Part shown: piece by piece, positions 62,102-64,000 of the stretch
How the letters are laid out: each line of letters begins with the position of its first letter
How positions within the stretch are numbered: the stretch's first letter is position 1
From: Sphingopyxis italica
GTDB taxonomy: Bacteria; Pseudomonadota; Alphaproteobacteria; Sphingomonadales; Sphingomonadaceae
Direction of reading: 5' to 3'
Assembly (NCBI RefSeq): GCF_011926545.1
Contig: NZ_JAATIT010000003.1
Span: forward strand, 434,001 to 498,000
DNA: 64,000 nt
Program-made: the position numbers and the translations under genes
Notes under the pieces: model-generated
What the model saw: only the letters and a program-made list of their open reading frames with translations
Databases searched by the model: none
What the model was told of the DNA's origin: nothing

Positions 62102-62608
62102 ATGTGTGATCCGGTTCTAGGGCTGACGATCGCTTCGGCGGCTGTCACCTCCGCAGGCCAAATCCAGGGCGGTATCTATGCCTCGCAAATGTCCCGATAC
62201 AAGGCGCAGGTCGCCGAGCAGAACAAGCAGGCGTCCCGCGAGGCGGCGAACGACGCTATCGTGCGAGGGCAGGAACAACAGCGCCAGCTCGGGCGAGATG
62301 TGGCCGCGCGGGTTGGTGCGCAAGAGGCACGGATGGGGGCGAACAACATCGATCCCACATTCGGCAGCGCGAGCCGCGTGATCCTCGATACGGAGATGAT
62401 CGGCGCGGAGGATTCGGCGGCGCTGTCGGAGAACAACCGCCGCGAGGTTCGCGCTCGGGCGATGGATGCGTGGAATTACGAAAGCGAGAGCCGTGCCGCG
62501 CGGGCGGAAAGCAAGCAGGCCAAGGTTGCCGCGGGCTTCGCGGTCGCTTCAACCCTGCTCGGGTCCGCGACGCAATATTCGCGGTATCGCAGCCAGCAGT
62601 TCGGGTAG
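62102..62608 (+). CDS. Internal virion protein, T7 gp14-like
   Basis: A 168-residue protein with an N-terminal small-residue hydrophobic segment (CDPVLGLTIASAAVTSAGQI) and a long helix (QVAEQNKQASREAANDAIVR), then ARMGANNIDPTFGSASRVIL and AWNYESESRAARAESKQAKV. This arrangement is typical of gp14-like ejection proteins. AAAGGAAATATCT precedes the ATG. Confidence 0.75.
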   Translation: MCDPVLGLTIASAAVTSAGQIQGGIYASQMSRYKAQVAEQNKQASREAANDAIVRGQEQQRQLGRDVAARVGAQEARMGANNIDPTFGSASRVILDTEMIGAEDSAALSENNRREVRARAMDAWNYESESRAARAESKQAKVAAGFAVASTLLGSATQYSRYRSQQFG

Positions 62609-62619
62609 GCAGCGAAACG

Positions 62620-62886
62620 TTATTCTGCGGGAAAGGCGTGCAGGACTGTCTTCCAGAAGGTTTCTACCTCGTGGAGTGCCGCGTGGCTCAGCACCGGATG
62701 CCCGCCCTTGTCGAGTAAAGCGTCAACGGCGTCGATGCTGCGATTTCGCCATTTTTCCGCATAAGCTCGCGGGTCGTCCTTGGTTCGGCATATCTCGGTG
62801 TATAGGTCTGCGACTAAATAACGGATCGCCATCTCGTGGCCAAATCGCCGAGCGAGAGCATCTTCGTCCAAGTCAGTTCCTTTCAT
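62620..62886 (-). CDS. Hypothetical protein at the right end of the element
   Basis: An 88-residue charged helical protein (DEDALARRFGHEMAIRYLVA, KWRNRSIDAVDALLDKGGHP). It is opposite to the ejection operon and may be a lysogenic cargo gene. Family not recognised. The 190 bp from here to the tRNA hold the right arm sites and no other gene. Confidence 0.5.
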   Translation of the reverse strand: MKGTDLDEDALARRFGHEMAIRYLVADLYTEICRTKDDPRAYAEKWRNRSIDAVDALLDKGGHPVLSHAALHEVETFWKTVLHAFPAE

Positions 62887-62955
62887 ATGGAATATCGACG
62901 GGACGATAAGCCGACTGCGAGAGCAAGTCTATTGCAGCGCGCGATACCCTCAATG

Positions 62956-62975
62956 GTGTTCCATCCGTGTTGCAT
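62956..62975. promoter_or_regulatory. Integrase arm-type sites, right end
   Basis: GTGTTCCAT (62956-62964) and GTGTTGCAT (62967-62975) are spaced 11 bp, the same as the pair near attL. Confidence 0.6.
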
Positions 62976-63078
62976 GGATTCGCCGGTAATGCCGGGGAAC
63001 GGACGGGAAACAGCGAGAAACAGGGAGAACAGGATGGAACACGAAAATTCCACTGACCCACGTTAAGTCATTGAAAAA

Positions 63079-63155
63079 TGGTGCACCCGCCGCGATTCGA
63101 ACGCGGGGCCCCCAGATTAGGAATCTGATGCTCTATCCTGCTGAGCTACGGGTGC
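63079..63155 (-). tRNA. tRNA-Arg (anticodon CCT), with attR in its 3' half
   Basis: A 77-nt cloverleaf read on the minus strand: acceptor GCACCCG/CGGGTGC, D-arm with AGCTCAGCAGGATAGAGC, anticodon stem TCAGA/TCTGG with loop TTCCTAA (anticodon CCT), T-arm CCGCG-TTCGAAT-CGCGG, and encoded CCA. The att core GGCCCCCAGATTAGGAA covers the anticodon arm to variable loop. The 5' half is chromosomal; the 3' half lies on the element side, so the present gene is a chimera. Confidence 0.95.
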
Positions 63156-63204
63156 GCCGCCGCTCGTGTAGCGGCGGAGCGCGCGGAGCGTCAATCGGCT
63201 TGGA

Positions 63205-63666
63205 TCAATTGGCCGCCTCGGGCGGTACGATCGGCACCAGCAAGGGCATCGCGGCGATCCCGTCGTCGCGGAGCGCCTCCGCCTCGTCGGGCGAAGCCTG
63301 GCCGTGGATCAGGTCCTCGGCCGCGCGTCCCTCGTGCATCGCGCGCGCGGCATTGGCGAAATCGCGGCCGACCCAGCGCGATTGCGGCAGCATTTCGGCC
63401 TGTTTTGCCGCGATGCCGGCGAGCAGCTTGCGCACCAGTTCGGGGCGGGGCTCGGGCTCCGCCGGCGCCGAAACGGGCACGATCGAGGCCTGATTGGACT
63501 TCGCGCCGACCCGCGGCGCCATCACCGCCTTCGTCACCGCGCTGTCGCCGCAGACCGGACAGGCGATCAGGCCGCGCGCCTGCTGGTCGGCGAAGCTGTC
63601 GCTGCTCGCGAACCAGGCCTCGAACCGGTGATCGCCGGCCGCGCAGCAAAGATCGAACACGATCAT
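63205..63666 (-). CDS. DUF1178 family protein
   Basis: A 153-residue protein starting MIVFDLCCAAGDHRFEAWFA with a zinc-ribbon-like CPVCGDSAVTKAVMAP and the conserved C-terminal ARAMHEGRAAEDLIHGQA. The family is universal in alphaproteobacteria and of unknown function. It is 3 bp downstream of grxC. Confidence 0.92.
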   Translation of the reverse strand: MIVFDLCCAAGDHRFEAWFASSDSFADQQARGLIACPVCGDSAVTKAVMAPRVGAKSNQASIVPVSAPAEPEPRPELVRKLLAGIAAKQAEMLPQSRWVGRDFANAARAMHEGRAAEDLIHGQASPDEAEALRDDGIAAMPLLVPIVPPEAAN

Positions 63667-63669
63667 GGG

Positions 63670-63930
63670 TCAGGCGGCTCCGATCAGCGCGTCGAGTTCG
63701 CCCTTCGCGTCGAGCGCGGCGAGGTCGTCGCTGCCGCCGACATGCTTTCCGCCGATAAAGACCTGCGGCACGGTGCGGCGCCCGTTCGCGCGGGCGACCA
63801 TCGCGTCGAACCCTGCGCGGTCCATCGTCACGTCGATTTCGCGGAAATCGGCGCCCTTGCCGTCGAGCAGCATCTTCGCCCGCGTGCAATAGGGGCAGAA
63901 AGCCTTCGTATAAACTTCGATCTGGGCCAT
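63670..63930 (-). CDS. grxC: Glutaredoxin 3
   Basis: An 86-residue glutaredoxin with dithiol active site CPYC (residues 12-15), the cis-Pro motif RRTVPQVFIGG and the GG motif HVGGSDDLAALD for glutathione binding. It reduces disulfides with glutathione. It is co-transcribed with DUF1178. Confidence 0.95.
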   Translation of the reverse strand: MAQIEVYTKAFCPYCTRAKMLLDGKGADFREIDVTMDRAGFDAMVARANGRRTVPQVFIGGKHVGGSDDLAALDAKGELDALIGAA

Positions 63931-64000
63931 GCGGCTATCCTGTCATCCTTTCGGTCTGCATATCGGAATCCAACGAAGCAAAGTCAAATATGTTGCCCCC

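Larger units (their letters stand above)
46811..63123. mobile_element. tRNA-Arg-integrated satellite-like phage element (about 16.3 kb)
   Basis: Bounded by 17-bp direct att repeats. It contains integrase, MerR-like regulator, twin operators, excisionase-like proteins, initiator with internal iterons, HNH nuclease, DnaA-like HTH protein, TerS and four ejection-type proteins. No TerL, portal, capsid, tail or clear lysis cassette is present. GC is a little lower than the flanks. It is compatible with a phage-inducible-island-like satellite or with a reduced prophage. Confidence 0.8.

Noticed and set aside
46811..63123. Intact temperate phage
   Set aside because: No TerL, portal, capsid, tail or clear lysis genes are recognisable, so a complete phage is not supported.
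1..64000. CRISPR array or rRNA genes
   Set aside because: No regularly spaced repeat-spacer pattern and no rRNA-like sequence were seen on either strand.

Overview
The window is about 64 kb of high-GC DNA from an alphaproteobacterium, most likely a sphingomonad (Sphingopyxis- or Sphingomonas-like). This is inferred from codon use, many tight ATGA/GTGA gene overlaps, exosortase-A-associated glycan genes, an intracellular PHA depolymerase and a Rhodobacter-type gene transfer agent (GTA) cluster. No database search was possible, so all family names rest on motifs, length, order and recalled family features.

Region 1 (1-26.9 kb) is ordinary chromosome. It holds an M48 protease, MsrA, a YfiR-YfiN-YfiB-like c-di-GMP signalling operon, GalU, AqpZ, a soluble CBS-type chemoreceptor, and an S24/LexA-like repressor with TAGGAAA operators facing two small genes. 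Next come exosortase-A-associated glycosyltransferase and O-glycan ligase genes, topoisomerase IB, MscS, and a MaoC/thiolase/carboxymuconolactone-decarboxylase-like/ABM run. SoxR divergent from a VOC protein, a dipeptide epimerase, PhaZ, a YjhX-like toxin, an ABC exporter, ExbD/TolR and a large OmpA-family protein complete it.

Region 2 (27.0-43.9 kb, minus strand) is a GTA-like structural cluster read from about 43.9 kb down. The order is small terminase-like protein, TerL, portal, DUF6127, prohead protease, major capsid, head-tail adaptor, DUF3168, major tail protein, gp10, gp10.1, short tape measure, DUF2460, DUF2163, NlpC/P60 and a baseplate protein, followed by DUF2793. There is no integrase, replication or lysis gene. 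Three genes look like insertions: a low-GC PemK/MazF-like gene between TerL and portal, an S74-type tail-fibre gene behind the capsid gene, and a secreted-protein gene on the opposite strand. The baseplate gene is frameshifted at a run of ten G.

Region 3 (43.9-46.8 kb) has a small membrane ORF and a TonB-dependent siderophore receptor with a Fur-box-like palindrome.

Region 4 (46.81-63.12 kb) is a roughly 16.3-kb element integrated in a tRNA-Arg(CCT) gene. It has a 17-bp att core, paired 11-bp-spaced integrase arm sites at both ends, a tyrosine integrase, a MerR-like regulator facing an excisionase-like gene across twin operators, and an initiator-like gene with three iterons spaced exactly 33 bp. 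It also carries an HNH nuclease, a small terminase subunit and four large or medium proteins resembling podovirus internal (ejection) proteins. It has no recognisable TerL, portal, capsid or tail gene, yet its genes are tightly overlapped. It looks like a phage satellite carrying its own ejection proteins, or a native minimal element, rather than a randomly decayed prophage. This is the most interesting feature of the window.

Region 5 (63.1-64 kb) resumes the chromosome with the tRNA, DUF1178 and GrxC.
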